From: Flavobacteriales bacterium
Lineage (GTDB): Bacteria; Bacteroidota; Bacteroidia; UBA10329
Assembly: GCA_020635535.1 (NCBI GenBank)
Contig: JACJZP010000001.1
Span: 186,001 to 250,000 of the forward strand
Direction: 5' to 3'
Length of the DNA stretch: 64,000 nt
Shown here one piece after another: positions 16,691 to 26,530 of this stretch. The notes under the pieces are model-generated. The model was given only the letters and a program-made list of their open reading frames with translations, did no database searches and was not told the origin of the DNA. A program made the translations under genes and the position numbers. The stretch's first letter is position 1. Each line of letters opens with the position of its first letter.

Positions 16691-18148
16691 CTATGGCCAA
16701 ATACCCAAATGCTGGTAACTGATGGCCACCTTATCTATTGCTTCCACAAAAGCTGCTGTACGCAGATCCTCAATTCCTTTGGTCTCCATCATTCGGTTTC
16801 TGATGTTATCGTAGGCATTGATCATGGTTTCCTCCAGACCAGAGTAAACCAGATCGCGCTCATCAGCCCCCTTATTGATCAACCCTAAACTCTCTTCTCC
16901 CACCTTGGTTCCACTTGCAGTTTCAATGGCGTCCAGAATGTTCCTGTTCATTGTGGCACGATAACGTTTTTCCATACGGCCAAAACGTACGTGAGAAAGG
17001 TTTTTGAGCCATTCAAAGTAGGATACACTAACACCTCCAGCATTGATAAAGATGTCTGGAATAAGCAGCACGCCTTTTTTAAGCAGCACCTGCTCAGCTT
17101 CCGGTGTTACCGGTCCGTTAGCAGCCTCAGCCAGAATCTTGCACTTGATGTTATGGGCATTATCACTATTAACCTGATTTTCCAATGCTGCCGGTATAAG
17201 AATGTCGCATTCCACCTCCAATGCAGCTCCAGGTCCGCCTTCAAGATCCACAGAGCCAGGGAATCCGAGTATTCCGTTTGTTTCTTGCTTGTACTTAAGC
17301 AATTCGTCAGGGTTTATTCCATCTTCCTTATAAATAGAACCGTCCCATTCTGAAACTGCTATGATCTTTGCTCCTCCATCATGGAAGAATTTGGCAGCCC
17401 AGTAGCCCACATTACCCATTCCCTGTATTGCAATGCGTTTTCCCTCCAAGCCTACTTCAAGACCAAGCTTATCCATGTCTTCCTTGTAAGAGCAGGCGTG
17501 CCTTACTCCATAAAAGACCCCAAGACCCGTGGCCTCTCTTCTTCCAGATATGCCTCCATGCGAAATAGGCTTTCCTGTTACGCATGCAATGGAATTCAGG
17601 TCTGTTGGGTAGAACGTGGCATATGTATCAGCCATCCAGGCCATCTCCCGCTCACCACTACCGTAATCTGGCGCTGGCACATCAATTCCGGGGCCTATGA
17701 AATTCTTTTTCACCAACTCTGTGGTATACCGTCTGGTGATTCGCTCCAGCATACTTACCGAACAAAGTCTGGGGCTTACCTTGATACCACCCTTAGCGCC
17801 TCCAAACGGCACATCTACCAATGCGCACTTGTAAGTCATAAGTGCAGCAAGGGCCATTACCTCATCCTGCTCCACATGTATACTGTAGCGTATACCTCCT
17901 TTTGTTGGCTGTCTATGATGACTGTGCTCTACGCGGTACGCCTCAATAACTTCAATATTACCTTCATCATTCTTTACGGGAAACCGCATACGATAAACAC
18001 TGTTGCAATATTTTATCTGCTCCATCAGTGCCGGGTCATGATCGAGGAACTGAGCTGCATGGTCGAAGTATTTCAATACATCGCCAAAAAAGCTATGCTC
18101 CCGCTTCTCGGTGAGCTTAACCTTTGATCTTGTTCTTTGTTTTGCCAT
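16691..18148 (-). CDS. Glutamate dehydrogenase family protein (Glu/Leu/Phe/Val dehydrogenase)
   Basis: 485 residues, longer than the usual about 410-450, mainly from a basic/helical N-terminal extension (about 1-45). Oxidative deamination or synthesis of glutamate with NAD(P). Substrate-site block KGGIRYSIHVEQDEVMALAALM, catalytic-Lys block TYKCALVDVPFGGAKGGI, and Rossmann motif IQGMGNVGYWAAKFF are clear; the coenzyme specificity is not readable with certainty. Monocistronic, between two terminators. Confidence 0.92.
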   Translation of the reverse strand: MAKQRTRSKVKLTEKREHSFFGDVLKYFDHAAQFLDHDPALMEQIKYCNSVYRMRFPVKNDEGNIEVIEAYRVEHSHHRQPTKGGIRYSIHVEQDEVMALAALMTYKCALVDVPFGGAKGGIKVSPRLCSVSMLERITRRYTTELVKKNFIGPGIDVPAPDYGSGEREMAWMADTYATFYPTDLNSIACVTGKPISHGGISGRREATGLGVFYGVRHACSYKEDMDKLGLEVGLEGKRIAIQGMGNVGYWAAKFFHDGGAKIIAVSEWDGSIYKEDGINPDELLKYKQETNGILGFPGSVDLEGGPGAALEVECDILIPAALENQVNSDNAHNIKCKILAEAANGPVTPEAEQVLLKKGVLLIPDIFINAGGVSVSYFEWLKNLSHVRFGRMEKRYRATMNRNILDAIETASGTKVGEESLGLINKGADERDLVYSGLEETMINAYDNIRNRMMETKGIEDLRTAAFVEAIDKVAISYQHLGIWP

Positions 18149-18255
18149 TGTTTTCTTTCATGGTTGGTATGGACCAAAGGTGAAAAAATTTACGAATCAC
18201 CGATTTGACACACGTCAGAAAGATATGACCAAAGCCAAGTAGACGACATAAATAG

Positions 18256-18290
18256 AAAGCGGCCCGGAACATTTTGCTCCAGGCCGCTTT
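18256..18290 (-). terminator. Terminator downstream of the TonB receptor gene
   Basis: Arms AAAGCGGCC and GGCCGCTTT, 9 bp, with a 17-nt loop. It lies after the receptor stop and before the dehydrogenase start. Confidence 0.7.
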
Positions 18291-18313
18291 TAAAAAACAT
18301 CTTATTGTAACTT

Positions 18314-20803
18314 TTAGAACTGCACGGTCAACTGGATCTGAGTTGTGCGTGGTGCATTCACCTTAAGCGGGCGAAGCGCATATACCCTATTGGCAATGTT
18401 TTTCACAACTACACCAAGTTTAACCTGCTCGGTAAGGGTAATGGAACCGCGGATATCAAATACATGATCACCCTTGTTGTTCTGCTCTCTGAACTTGACC
18501 GCTCCCCAACCGAAGATAGGATCCACATCATAGAAGATCTTATCAACGTTTTGCATGAAGCTGTAGTAACGATAAGTGGCTCCTAAAGAGAGTTTGTACT
18601 TCTTCTGAATGGTGAACACGAACTCAATATCTGCATTGACCAAGTGCTCAAATCTGTACTTAAGAATTGGATTCTTCCTGAAAGCAGAAGAATCTGCGGC
18701 TGTGCTGGATGAACTAAGCAATGAGGTTGAACTGACCTGCGTAAGGTCATTGCCTTGATTGTCTACAGCATATACTTGATCAGGGTTAACCGATTGTGGT
18801 CTGGAATAGGTGTATCCTACAAGCACGTTCATACCGAACCAGTCTGAGAATTGGCCATTACCCATAAGTGATGCATCTACACCATAGACCCGAGCCTCTC
18901 CAGTGTTCTGGCTCTTGAAAGCCAAACCAAGGAATCCATTGTTCGGATCCCCGAAGCGTCCAGCGTTGAACTCCACAAAGTTGTAGTAGTACTGATAGAA
19001 TCCGGCCACATCCAAGTAACCAAGGAATTTACCGATCTTGATACCCTGACGAAGACCAAGCTCAGTAGCCCAGCTTCTCTCTGGTTTAATGTCTGGGTTA
19101 GGAACAATCGGGAGGCCTCCAACCGTTGTGAAGATATAGCGTTCTGCAATGGTAGGGAATCGGAAACCTTCTCCGAATGACGCACGCAGATAACCTTCTT
19201 TCCAGAGCATGGTGTTGGCACCGATTCTGAATACCGGACGAATAACCGTATCTCGACCATTTACCGAGAAGTACTCGAATCGGGCACCACCGTTAACCGT
19301 AAGTCGCTTCCAGAATTTCTTGTCAACCTGAAGGTAAACGGCAGCATTTGTAGCATTGTTCTTACCATCACCGTTCTCATTGCCCGCATACAATTGCGCG
19401 TCAGATAGAGAGTACTGCCCCATGGTTCCCACCGTTATGGTGAAATCATTGATGTTGGCGAATTTGTGTGCAAACTGGTATTCACCATAGAATAGATAGG
19501 AGAGGTTTCCTTGGTTATTGTCATTATCGTTGTTCTGATAGAACACGCGTGTTCTGAAAGAATGTCGAGATCCGCCAACGCCAGAGTAGGTTATGTATGG
19601 GTCAAAGTTGTAAGAGGTCTGAAGCGTGCGGGTAATACTTCCACCAAATGGACGGTACAACCCATAAGAACTGTTCAACCAAAGCAGTGTTGATGTACTC
19701 TTTGAATACATTACGTTACCATTAATACCGAATGCCAGACCAGGGATCTTTTCTGACCGCTTCCGAAGATTGAAGTTGACACGGAATCGGTTTGAAAACT
19801 CTTTACGTGGCTTCTTGTAAACCGTATCGATCACATTGCCTAAACTGTCTTCCGGATAGTCTACCACATATCCTTCACCATCCTTTACTATATCCGCTGG
19901 CTCTGGCCCTATAAAACCATTATCTACCAAGAAGTTTCCACCAACAACCAGATCCCAGTTCTTCTTGATCTTGCGGGAGTGGAAGAAGTTCATACCTACG
20001 AAAATTGGCACATCGTCCTGATCCCACCAGCGAGCATCTTCTTGCTCAGGTGCGCTGTAAAGACCCGTGTAAAGGTTGATCTTTGTCTTTGGCTTATCTT
20101 TCGGATATGCTGTTCTGATGTTAATGATACCATTCAGAGCAGCAGAACCATAAAGCACAGATGACGCTCCTTTAATTACCTCGATCTGCTCCAAGTTCTC
20201 AACTGGAATAAAGCCCCAACTTGGCCGTCCGGCATCTCCACTCAACAGTGGTAGGTCATCAACCAGCATCATCACGCGAGAACCGGCACCGAAACTGTAA
20301 CCGCTACCACCACGCATCTGTGGTTCAGCATCCACAATGGTAAGACCAGGTGTCTGCTCCAAGGCATCTTCTGCCGTAACCGAAGCACGGTTTTCAACCA
20401 GATCCGGCTTGATAACCGCAACCGAAACAGTCAGGTCCTCGATCTTCTGCTCAAACTTACCAGCAGATACAACAACCATTTCCATTTGCTTAGATTCCAT
20501 ACCAAGGCTCACGTTCACAGTTGCCGTTTCGCCTTTTACAACTTTTACCGGAATGGTCTGAGACTCATAACCAATGGATGAAATGATGATCTTTTGATCA
20601 CCGGCAGGCAGTATCAATGTGAAATTGCCTTCAAAATCTGTTGCTGCACCCCTGCCTTTGTCAGATGCCAGTACAACGCTGGCCCCAATAATGGTCTCGC
20701 CAGATTCCTTGTCCTTAACTGTTCCTTTAACTGTTCCAGTATCTTGCGCAAACGCAAACAGAACAAGCATCAATAAGATAGAAGTAGTAAAAATTCTTTT
20801 CAT
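18314..20803 (-). CDS. TonB-dependent outer-membrane receptor
   Basis: 829 residues. Signal peptide MKRIFTTSILLMLVLFAFA; carboxypeptidase-regulatory-like beta-sandwich (about 22-105, GTVKGTVKDKESGETIIGASV); plug domain (about 120-235) with GGSGYSFGAGSRVMMLVDDLP and VIKGASSVLYGSAALNGIIN; then a 22-strand barrel ending in Phe (QLTVQF). TonB-driven uptake of an unknown ligand; no SusD partner is adjacent, so not a typical glycan locus. No riboswitch seen upstream. Divergent from dprA with a very short gap. Confidence 0.93.
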   Translation of the reverse strand: MKRIFTTSILLMLVLFAFAQDTGTVKGTVKDKESGETIIGASVVLASDKGRGAATDFEGNFTLILPAGDQKIIISSIGYESQTIPVKVVKGETATVNVSLGMESKQMEMVVVSAGKFEQKIEDLTVSVAVIKPDLVENRASVTAEDALEQTPGLTIVDAEPQMRGGSGYSFGAGSRVMMLVDDLPLLSGDAGRPSWGFIPVENLEQIEVIKGASSVLYGSAALNGIINIRTAYPKDKPKTKINLYTGLYSAPEQEDARWWDQDDVPIFVGMNFFHSRKIKKNWDLVVGGNFLVDNGFIGPEPADIVKDGEGYVVDYPEDSLGNVIDTVYKKPRKEFSNRFRVNFNLRKRSEKIPGLAFGINGNVMYSKSTSTLLWLNSSYGLYRPFGGSITRTLQTSYNFDPYITYSGVGGSRHSFRTRVFYQNNDNDNNQGNLSYLFYGEYQFAHKFANINDFTITVGTMGQYSLSDAQLYAGNENGDGKNNATNAAVYLQVDKKFWKRLTVNGGARFEYFSVNGRDTVIRPVFRIGANTMLWKEGYLRASFGEGFRFPTIAERYIFTTVGGLPIVPNPDIKPERSWATELGLRQGIKIGKFLGYLDVAGFYQYYYNFVEFNAGRFGDPNNGFLGLAFKSQNTGEARVYGVDASLMGNGQFSDWFGMNVLVGYTYSRPQSVNPDQVYAVDNQGNDLTQVSSTSLLSSSSTAADSSAFRKNPILKYRFEHLVNADIEFVFTIQKKYKLSLGATYRYYSFMQNVDKIFYDVDPIFGWGAVKFREQNNKGDHVFDIRGSITLTEQVKLGVVVKNIANRVYALRPLKVNAPRTTQIQLTVQF

Positions 20804-20866
20804 GTAGAATTGATTGGGCCTATTGGCGGTATTTTAGGTCGGGCGAATATATCAATATTTGACTTG

Positions 20867-21985
20867 TTGAAATTTGACGAATTGGACAAACCTGAACAGA
20901 CCATATATCTGGTTGCATTAAGCATGATTCCAGGAATTGGAGATGCGCGCATCAAAAAGCTGGTTGCATACTGCGGAGGGGCCAAACAGGTATTCGAACA
21001 ACGGAAGGGATTTCTTGAGAAAATTCCGAACATCGGTGAGAAGATTGCCGCTTCCGTTTCTTCAAAGGATGTGCTACAGCGTGCTGAAAGAGAACTTGAC
21101 TTTGCAGCAGAACACGAGGTCTCGGTCATATCATTCCTTGATGCTGACTACCCCTCAAGACTTAAGCATTGCACAGATTCGCCAGTGGTGCTCTATAAAA
21201 AGGGAAATGGCAGTATTAACCCAGAGAGATCTGTAGCGGTAGTGGGTACAAGAAATGCTACTCGAGAAGGAAAAGAGACAACTGAACGAATTGTAGAAGA
21301 ATTGGCAAAGGCGAACGTGACGGTAATAAGCGGTCTCGCCTACGGCATAGACATAGCTGCCCACAAAGCTTCACTGAAATTTAACATACCGACCATTGGC
21401 TGTCTTGCACATGGTCTTGACCGCATCTATCCTCAGGTACATTCAACTACTGCGGAAAAAATGCTTGAAACAGGCGCCTTGATAACCGACTTTCCGGTTG
21501 GAACAAAACCGGATCGGGAGAATTTCCCTAAACGGAACCGTATTGTGGCTGGCATGGCCGATGCCACAATTGTTATTGAGGCCGCTGCCAAAGGTGGCGC
21601 ACTCATTACCGCAGAGCTGGCCAATGGCTATAACCGCGATGTATTTGCAGTTCCAGGTAGGGTCTCAGACCAATACTCTGAAGGCTGCAATAACCTTATT
21701 AAATATCTGAAAGCCGGATTGATCACCTCAGGTTCTGATGTTCTTCGGGCCATGAATTGGGATTCGACCGAGCCTAAAAGAGCACAACCACAAACCAAAC
21801 TCCTTGTAGATCTTACAGATGAGCAGGAAAAGGTTGTTTCCGTACTCCGAGAACAGAATCATACCATTGACAGACTTACGGTACTGTCTGAACTACCCAT
21901 GAGTAAAGTGGCAAGTATCCTCTTGGAGTTGGAATTTGAAGGAATTGTGAGCAACCTCCCCGGAAAGGTCTACAAACTCAATTAG
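20867..21985 (+). CDS. dprA: DprA, DNA-processing protein A
   Basis: Binds incoming single-stranded DNA and loads RecA in natural transformation. 372 residues from the TTG giving MKFDELDKPEQ; no ATG exists before residue 39 of the open frame, so a TTG start is inferred (20864, 20867 and 20882 are candidates). N-terminal helix-hairpin-helix region (IPGIGDARIKKL, IPNIGEKIAASV), central Rossmann-like domain (AVVGTRNATREGKETTERIV, VISGLAYGIDIAAHKASL, FPKRNRIVAGMADATIVIEA, SGALITAELA-type block), C-terminal winged helix (about 310-372). Ends convergently overlapping the S41 protease gene by 8 nt. Confidence 0.93.
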   Translation: MKFDELDKPEQTIYLVALSMIPGIGDARIKKLVAYCGGAKQVFEQRKGFLEKIPNIGEKIAASVSSKDVLQRAERELDFAAEHEVSVISFLDADYPSRLKHCTDSPVVLYKKGNGSINPERSVAVVGTRNATREGKETTERIVEELAKANVTVISGLAYGIDIAAHKASLKFNIPTIGCLAHGLDRIYPQVHSTTAEKMLETGALITDFPVGTKPDRENFPKRNRIVAGMADATIVIEAAAKGGALITAELANGYNRDVFAVPGRVSDQYSEGCNNLIKYLKAGLITSGSDVLRAMNWDSTEPKRAQPQTKLLVDLTDEQEKVVSVLREQNHTIDRLTVLSELPMSKVASILLELEFEGIVSNLPGKVYKLN

Positions 21986-23582
21986 CCAATAGATCAATCG
22001 CCATATTGATGGTCTTATCCTTTTGGTTGATGATCGGATAAAAACCATCCCCGTTCCATTTGCTGCGGGCAATCAACGCCTTGAGGTTATTTATAAGTTC
22101 AGATTCCTTCGAAAAATCTGACGAAGCTTTCACATCACTTGCCTTGGCATAATCTACCAGTTCATTGAAATGCTTCTCCGTAAGCTTGAACTTGGCATCA
22201 AAATCCAACGCATCATCATATCCATCCAACAGGTTGCGATTTTCGGCAGCAAAATTGAGCGCGAACTCCCGCAACACTCCACTTCGCAATAGCTCCGCGT
22301 GAAATTTGGTCAGTGGTGTTGTATCCAGCGGAACGAAAACATCGGGAACGATTCCACCACCACCGTAAACCACCTTTCCTCCTGGTGTCACAAATTTCTC
22401 CGATTCATCCACCTGAATGCTGTCTGCCTCGTACAGCTCACCACTCTCTACACGATGGATGAAATCCGCATTGTAATCATCGTCCTCACCATAGGGCCGC
22501 TGTATACAACGACCTGTTGGAGTGTAATAACGGGCAATGGTCAACCGCACCGCAGATCCATCTGCCAGTTCTACCTGCTCTTGTACCAAGCCTTTTCCGA
22601 AAGTTCTTCTCCCGATAATGGTTCCGCGATCATTGTCCTGAACCGCGCCAGACACGATCTCTGAAGCAGAGGCAGAACCTTCATCAACCAGAACAACCAG
22701 TTTACCCTTCTCGAACTTCCCTTTACCTGTAGCAAATGCACTTTCCTTAGGACGAGCACGACCTTCAGTGTAAACGATGAGCTTACCCTCTGTCAAAAAT
22801 TCATCGGAAATATCGATAGCGGCTGTGAGATAGCCCCCTGGGTTTCCACGCAGATCGAGGATCAGTGATTTCATTCCAGCTTCTTTCAGGTTGTCCAGCT
22901 TTTCTGCAAACTCATCATAAGTGGTAGCCGCAAATCGGCTGATCTTGATGTAGCCGACCTTATCATTCACCATGTAACCTGCATCAACGCTGTAGATCGG
23001 AATCTTATCACGTTTGATATTGAACGTAAGCAGCTCAGGTTCTCCGCGTCTGAAAATGCCGACTTTCACCTTGGTTCCTCGCTTTCCGCGAAGCATGGAG
23101 ATCACATCCTTATTGGTTGTTCCAGTTCCCGCAACCGTGCTGTCTTCAATGGAAACGATCCTGTCGCCAGAACGGATTCCCAGCTTCTCCGATGGCCCAC
23201 CGTTGATGGGTGCAACAACCACAATGGTGTCATTGATGATGTTGAACTCGACTCCGATTCCATCAAAGTTTCCTTCCAAAGGTTCGTTAGTAGCATCAAG
23301 CTCCTTGGCGGGTATGTAATAAGAGTGTGGATCAAGCTGCTCAAGCATGCTCACAATGGTGGATTCCGTGAGACCGTCCATATCTACGGTATCAACATAT
23401 TCCTCCATCACATAATTCAGCAGGTTGCTGATCTTCTTCGAATTGCCGGTTGCAGTTTCGGTGATCGTTCCTGGCAGGTAACCTACCCCGAGTATGGAAC
23501 CCAGATAAATGCCTCCGGCCAAAACAAAGGCCAGCACAATCGGGTAGTAAATGAAAAGCTTCAGACGGTTATCACTCATCAA
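21978..23582 (-). CDS. S41 family C-terminal processing peptidase
   Basis: 534 residues. N-terminal membrane anchor (LFIYYPIVLAFVLAGGIYLG), PDZ domain (about 85-170, DGIGVEFNIINDTIVVVAPI, LGIRSGDRIVSI), then the tail-specific protease domain with the Ser/Lys dyad: catalytic Ser in VDEGSASASEIVSGA and Lys in GRRTFGKGLVQEQV. Periplasmic processing or degradation of proteins by their C termini. Its start overlaps the dCMP deaminase stop by 11 nt. Confidence 0.94.
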   Translation of the reverse strand: MMSDNRLKLFIYYPIVLAFVLAGGIYLGSILGVGYLPGTITETATGNSKKISNLLNYVMEEYVDTVDMDGLTESTIVSMLEQLDPHSYYIPAKELDATNEPLEGNFDGIGVEFNIINDTIVVVAPINGGPSEKLGIRSGDRIVSIEDSTVAGTGTTNKDVISMLRGKRGTKVKVGIFRRGEPELLTFNIKRDKIPIYSVDAGYMVNDKVGYIKISRFAATTYDEFAEKLDNLKEAGMKSLILDLRGNPGGYLTAAIDISDEFLTEGKLIVYTEGRARPKESAFATGKGKFEKGKLVVLVDEGSASASEIVSGAVQDNDRGTIIGRRTFGKGLVQEQVELADGSAVRLTIARYYTPTGRCIQRPYGEDDDYNADFIHRVESGELYEADSIQVDESEKFVTPGGKVVYGGGGIVPDVFVPLDTTPLTKFHAELLRSGVLREFALNFAAENRNLLDGYDDALDFDAKFKLTEKHFNELVDYAKASDVKASSDFSKESELINNLKALIARSKWNGDGFYPIINQKDKTINMAIDLLAN

Positions 23583-24033
23583 TTCTCACATCATCTATCT
23601 GCACCACTTCAACGCCCGCTTCTTTCAAAAATTCCACACCACTCATGTCTTTGTAGCCGTTTATGAAAACCAACCGCTTGATTCCGGCCTGATGCACCAG
23701 CTTACTACAGTCTTTGCAGGGCGACATGGTAAGGTATAACGTGGAATTGCGCGCGCTGTTCATGGAGCGCGCCACTTTCATAATGGCATTGGCTTCGGCA
23801 TGCAGCACATACCATTTGGTTGTGCCGTCTTCGTCTTCACAGCAATTGTCAAATCCAGATGGTGTTCCATTATACCCATCGGCAATGATCTGGCCTTCTT
23901 TGACCACCAGCGCTCCAACCTGCCTACGTTGGCAATGCGAAAGTTTGGCCCACTCCAAGGCCATGCGCAAATAGGCGCGGTCGTAGCGAAGTTGCTTATC
24001 GGGATTGTCGTATTTGATAAAACCTTCGTCCAT
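23572..24033 (-). CDS. dCMP/cytidine deaminase family protein (ComEB-like)
   Basis: 153 residues from ATG (MDEGFIKYDNPDKQ); the longer frame runs through the terminator and into the tRNA, so is excluded. Zinc-dependent deaminase: HAEANAI (His and catalytic Glu) and SPCKDC (two Cys ligands), with an N-terminal YNGTPSGFDNC block typical of dCMP deaminases, which supply dUMP for thymidylate. Overlaps the protease gene and is probably co-transcribed. Confidence 0.92.
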   Translation of the reverse strand: MDEGFIKYDNPDKQLRYDRAYLRMALEWAKLSHCQRRQVGALVVKEGQIIADGYNGTPSGFDNCCEDEDGTTKWYVLHAEANAIMKVARSMNSARNSTLYLTMSPCKDCSKLVHQAGIKRLVFINGYKDMSGVEFLKEAGVEVVQIDDVRIDE

Positions 24034-24061
24034 AGGGTTTGCGAAGCTAATGATGTTGAAC

Positions 24062-24093
24062 AAAAAAACCCCGACACTTTCGTATCGGGGTTT
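24062..24093 (-). terminator. Terminator after tRNA-Leu
   Basis: Minus strand: AAACCCCGA, short loop, TCGGGGTTT followed by further T. Lies 4 nt past the tRNA 3' end. Confidence 0.85.
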
Positions 24094-24096
24094 CAG

Positions 24097-24178
24097 TACC
24101 GAAGGCCGGGGTCGAACCGGCACTCCTTTCGGAACACGAGTTTGAGTCGTGCGCGTCTACCAATTCCGCCACTTCGGC
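24097..24178 (-). tRNA. tRNA-Leu, anticodon CAA
   Basis: 82 nt. Acceptor stem GCCGAAG pairs with CTTCGGT, D-loop GGAATTGGTAGAC, anticodon arm CACGA-CTCAAAC-TCGTG giving CAA (reads UUG), class II variable arm, T-arm GGTTCGACCC, discriminator A. CCA is not encoded, usual for Bacteroidota. A terminator follows immediately. Confidence 0.95.
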
Positions 24179-24275
24179 TTGTAAACGGGGCTGCGAATTT
24201 ATACGTTTTTCGCTTACACAAAAGCACTTTCATGCAGTAAGTCAAATTTCACTCGGAAATAGCTCAGCTTTTTCA

Positions 24276-24283
24276 TACTTTCG
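24276..24283 (+). promoter_or_regulatory. Likely -7 box for prs
   Basis: TACTTTCG, one mismatch to TAnnTTTG, 29 nt before the ATG. It overlaps the alternative GTG start of the prs frame and so decides for the ATG. Confidence 0.5.
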
Positions 24284-24312
24284 TGCCCCCTAAAAAACGA
24301 GGAGCCAGCACA

Positions 24313-25248
24313 ATGCCATTCAACGTTAAACTGTTTACCGGAGATGCCACCAGATATCTTTCTGAGAAGATAGCTGCAAGTTATGGCACCGAACTGAGTA
24401 ACCAGACCACACTTCGTTTTAAAGATGGCGAGTACGAACCTTGTTTCGAAGAGTCGATTCGTGGTGATGATGTTTTCATCATCCAATCAACATTTCCACC
24501 GGGTGATAATCTGCTTGAATTGCTTTTGATGATCGATGCTGCCAAGCGCGCTTCGGCCAAAAGAATTGTGGCGGTTATTCCATACTTCGGTTGGGCACGT
24601 CAGGACAGAAAAGTAAAACCACGTGTTCCGATAGGTGCCAAATTGATGGCCGACCTTTTGGAAGCGGCAGGAGTTACCCGAGTAATGACCATGGATCTAC
24701 ATGCCGATCAGATACAGGGTTTCTTTGATGTTCCGGTAGATCACCTTTTTGGTTCTTACCTGTTCTTGGATCACCTTAAGAAGACCATGGACATTGAGAA
24801 CTTGGTAATGGCTACGCCAGATGTTGGTGGTACCAGAAGGGCAAATGCATACGCCAAAGCGCTCAATGTTGATCTTGCCATCTGCTACAAGCAGCGTAAG
24901 GTAGCCAATCAGGTTGCAGACATGACCGTGATCGGAGATGTGGAAGGAAAAGATGTGGTGCTTGTGGATGACATTATAGACACGGGCGGCACACTATGCA
25001 AGGCTGCCGAAATGATGTTGGACCATGGGGCTAAGAGTGTTCGAGCTTGCATCACACATCCACTTCTTTCAGGCAATGCCCACGACAACATTACCAACTC
25101 AAGATTGACCGAGTTGGTAACAACAGATACTATTCCGCTTAAGCAGGAAAACGATAAAATAACGGTGCTTTCGGTGGCCGATCTTTTTGCAGACGTCATC
25201 AGAAAGGCTCACAACTATGAGTCTATCAGTACCAAATTCATTTTTTAA
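24313..25248 (+). CDS. prs: Ribose-phosphate pyrophosphokinase (PRPP synthetase)
   Basis: Makes PRPP from ribose 5-phosphate and ATP, the precursor of histidine, purines, pyrimidines and NAD. 311 residues. Key blocks: FKDGEYEPCFEESIRGDDVFI, the ATP-loop region YFGWARQDRK, MDLHADQIQGFF, and the PRPP-binding loop VLVDDIIDTGGTLCKAAEMM. First gene of a prs-rplY-pth set. Confidence 0.96.
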   Translation: MPFNVKLFTGDATRYLSEKIAASYGTELSNQTTLRFKDGEYEPCFEESIRGDDVFIIQSTFPPGDNLLELLLMIDAAKRASAKRIVAVIPYFGWARQDRKVKPRVPIGAKLMADLLEAAGVTRVMTMDLHADQIQGFFDVPVDHLFGSYLFLDHLKKTMDIENLVMATPDVGGTRRANAYAKALNVDLAICYKQRKVANQVADMTVIGDVEGKDVVLVDDIIDTGGTLCKAAEMMLDHGAKSVRACITHPLLSGNAHDNITNSRLTELVTTDTIPLKQENDKITVLSVADLFADVIRKAHNYESISTKFIF

Positions 25249-25276
25249 ATCAATAATTAACCAAATCAATTAAACA

Positions 25277-25918
25277 ATGGAATCGATCACTATTACAGGA
25301 TCAAAAAGGAAGTCCCTTGGGAAAGCCGATGCAAAAGCACTTCGTAACGAAGGCTTGGTTCCATGCATCATCTACGGGGGAAAAGAAGAAGTTCATGTTC
25401 AAGTTGACGAACGCGGCTTCAACAAACTGATTTTCACGCCAAATCAGTACATCGTAAATCTGGACGTAGATGGTGAAACGTTTTCGGTTATTCTGAAAGA
25501 CGTTCAGTATCACCCACTTACCGACCGCATTCTGCATGTTGATTTTCAGCAGCTTACAGGTCGTCCGGTTAAGATGACACTGCCCATTCACACAAGAGGT
25601 CAAGCTCGCGGTGTGTTGAACGGTGGTCGTCTTCGTGTTGTAAGACGAGATGTGAAAGTTCAAGGTCTTCCAGAAGAAATGCCAAGCTTCATTGAACTTG
25701 ACATTACCAATCTCCGCATTGGTAAAGCTATCAAGATCGGTGATCTTGATGTTCCCGGTGTAACTTTCTTGGCCGACCCAAACCAAATTGTGGTTGCAGT
25801 ACGTATGAAGCGTGGTGCTGTGGTTGACGATGAAGAAGAAGAAACTGAAGGAGCAGAAGGTGCTGAGGCAGCTGCCGAAGGTGGCGAAACTCCAGCAGCT
25901 GAAGCAGCCGCTGAATAA
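25277..25918 (+). CDS. rplY: 50S ribosomal protein L25/general stress protein Ctc
   Basis: 213 residues, the long two-domain CTC form: N-terminal L25 5S-rRNA-binding domain (about 1-92, SKRKSLGKADAKALRNEG, then VPCIIYGG), C-terminal beta domain (about 95-185), and a low-complexity acidic tail of Glu and Ala (about 190-213), common in Bacteroidota. Follows prs by 28 nt. Confidence 0.95.
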   Translation: MESITITGSKRKSLGKADAKALRNEGLVPCIIYGGKEEVHVQVDERGFNKLIFTPNQYIVNLDVDGETFSVILKDVQYHPLTDRILHVDFQQLTGRPVKMTLPIHTRGQARGVLNGGRLRVVRRDVKVQGLPEEMPSFIELDITNLRIGKAIKIGDLDVPGVTFLADPNQIVVAVRMKRGAVVDDEEEETEGAEGAEAAAEGGETPAAEAAAE

Positions 25919-25920
25919 GC

Positions 25921-26481
25921 ATGAAGTACCTGATTGTTGGGTTGGGTAATATCGGCAGCGAGTATGCCGAAACCCGTCACAACATTGGATTTAAGATAGT
26001 GGACGCCTTTGCGGAGGCGTCCACTTCTGTTTTTAAGGCAGGCCGTTTTGGCGATGTATGCGAGGTGAAATTCAAAGGACGGACCTTTGTTCTACTGAAG
26101 CCGAACACCTACATGAACCTGAGCGGAAAGGCCGTTCAATATTGGATGTCGGAAACGAAAGTGCCGATTGAAAACCTTCTCATCATTACCGATGATATTG
26201 CCCTGCCAACGGGCACCATTCGCATCCGCGCCAAAGGAAGCGATGGCGGCCACAACGGCCTGAAAAGCATCAACCAAGTGCTTGGTAGACAGGATTACCC
26301 ACGCTTACGTTTTGGCGTTGGCAACGATTTCGGCCAAGGTCAGCAAGTGAATTACGTACTTGGCGAATGGACCAAGGAAGACCTCGACATCATCAAACCG
26401 AAAATTGAAAAGTCCGTTGAGGCCATCAAGGCCTTCGGCACCATGGAACTTCGGTTCGTGATGAACCAGTTTAATGGGTAA
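25921..26481 (+). CDS. pth: Peptidyl-tRNA hydrolase
   Basis: Releases tRNA from drop-off peptidyl-tRNAs. 186 residues. Opening LIVGLGNIGSEYAETRHNIGF carries the catalytic His (His20) and Asn; also LLKPNTYMNLSGKAV, DDIALPTGTIRIRAKGSDGGHNGLKSI. Only 2 nt after rplY, a classic rplY-pth pairing. Confidence 0.96.
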   Translation: MKYLIVGLGNIGSEYAETRHNIGFKIVDAFAEASTSVFKAGRFGDVCEVKFKGRTFVLLKPNTYMNLSGKAVQYWMSETKVPIENLLIITDDIALPTGTIRIRAKGSDGGHNGLKSINQVLGRQDYPRLRFGVGNDFGQGQQVNYVLGEWTKEDLDIIKPKIEKSVEAIKAFGTMELRFVMNQFNG

Positions 26482-26484
26482 CCC

Positions 26485-26520
26485 ATAGCCCACGATTTAA
26501 ATGGTGGGCTATTGATATTA
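26485..26520. repeat. Palindromic repeat, left copy
   Basis: 28-nt palindrome ATAGCCCACGATTT|AAATGGTGGGCTAT (one mismatch between arms) plus TGATATTA. Matches the copy at 27167-27202 at 34 of 36 positions. It lies between pth and the MNT gene. Its AT-rich centre sits 19 nt before a perfect -7 box. Confidence 0.85.
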
Positions 26521-26526
26521 TCTTTG
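26519..26526 (+). promoter_or_regulatory. -7 promoter box for the second HEPN/MNT module
   Basis: TATCTTTG, exact TAnnTTTG, 4 nt before the ATG; TTTA in the palindrome centre (26496-26499) is 19 nt upstream and may serve as -33 element. Implies a leaderless or nearly leaderless mRNA. Confidence 0.6.
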
Positions 26527-26530
26527 AGAC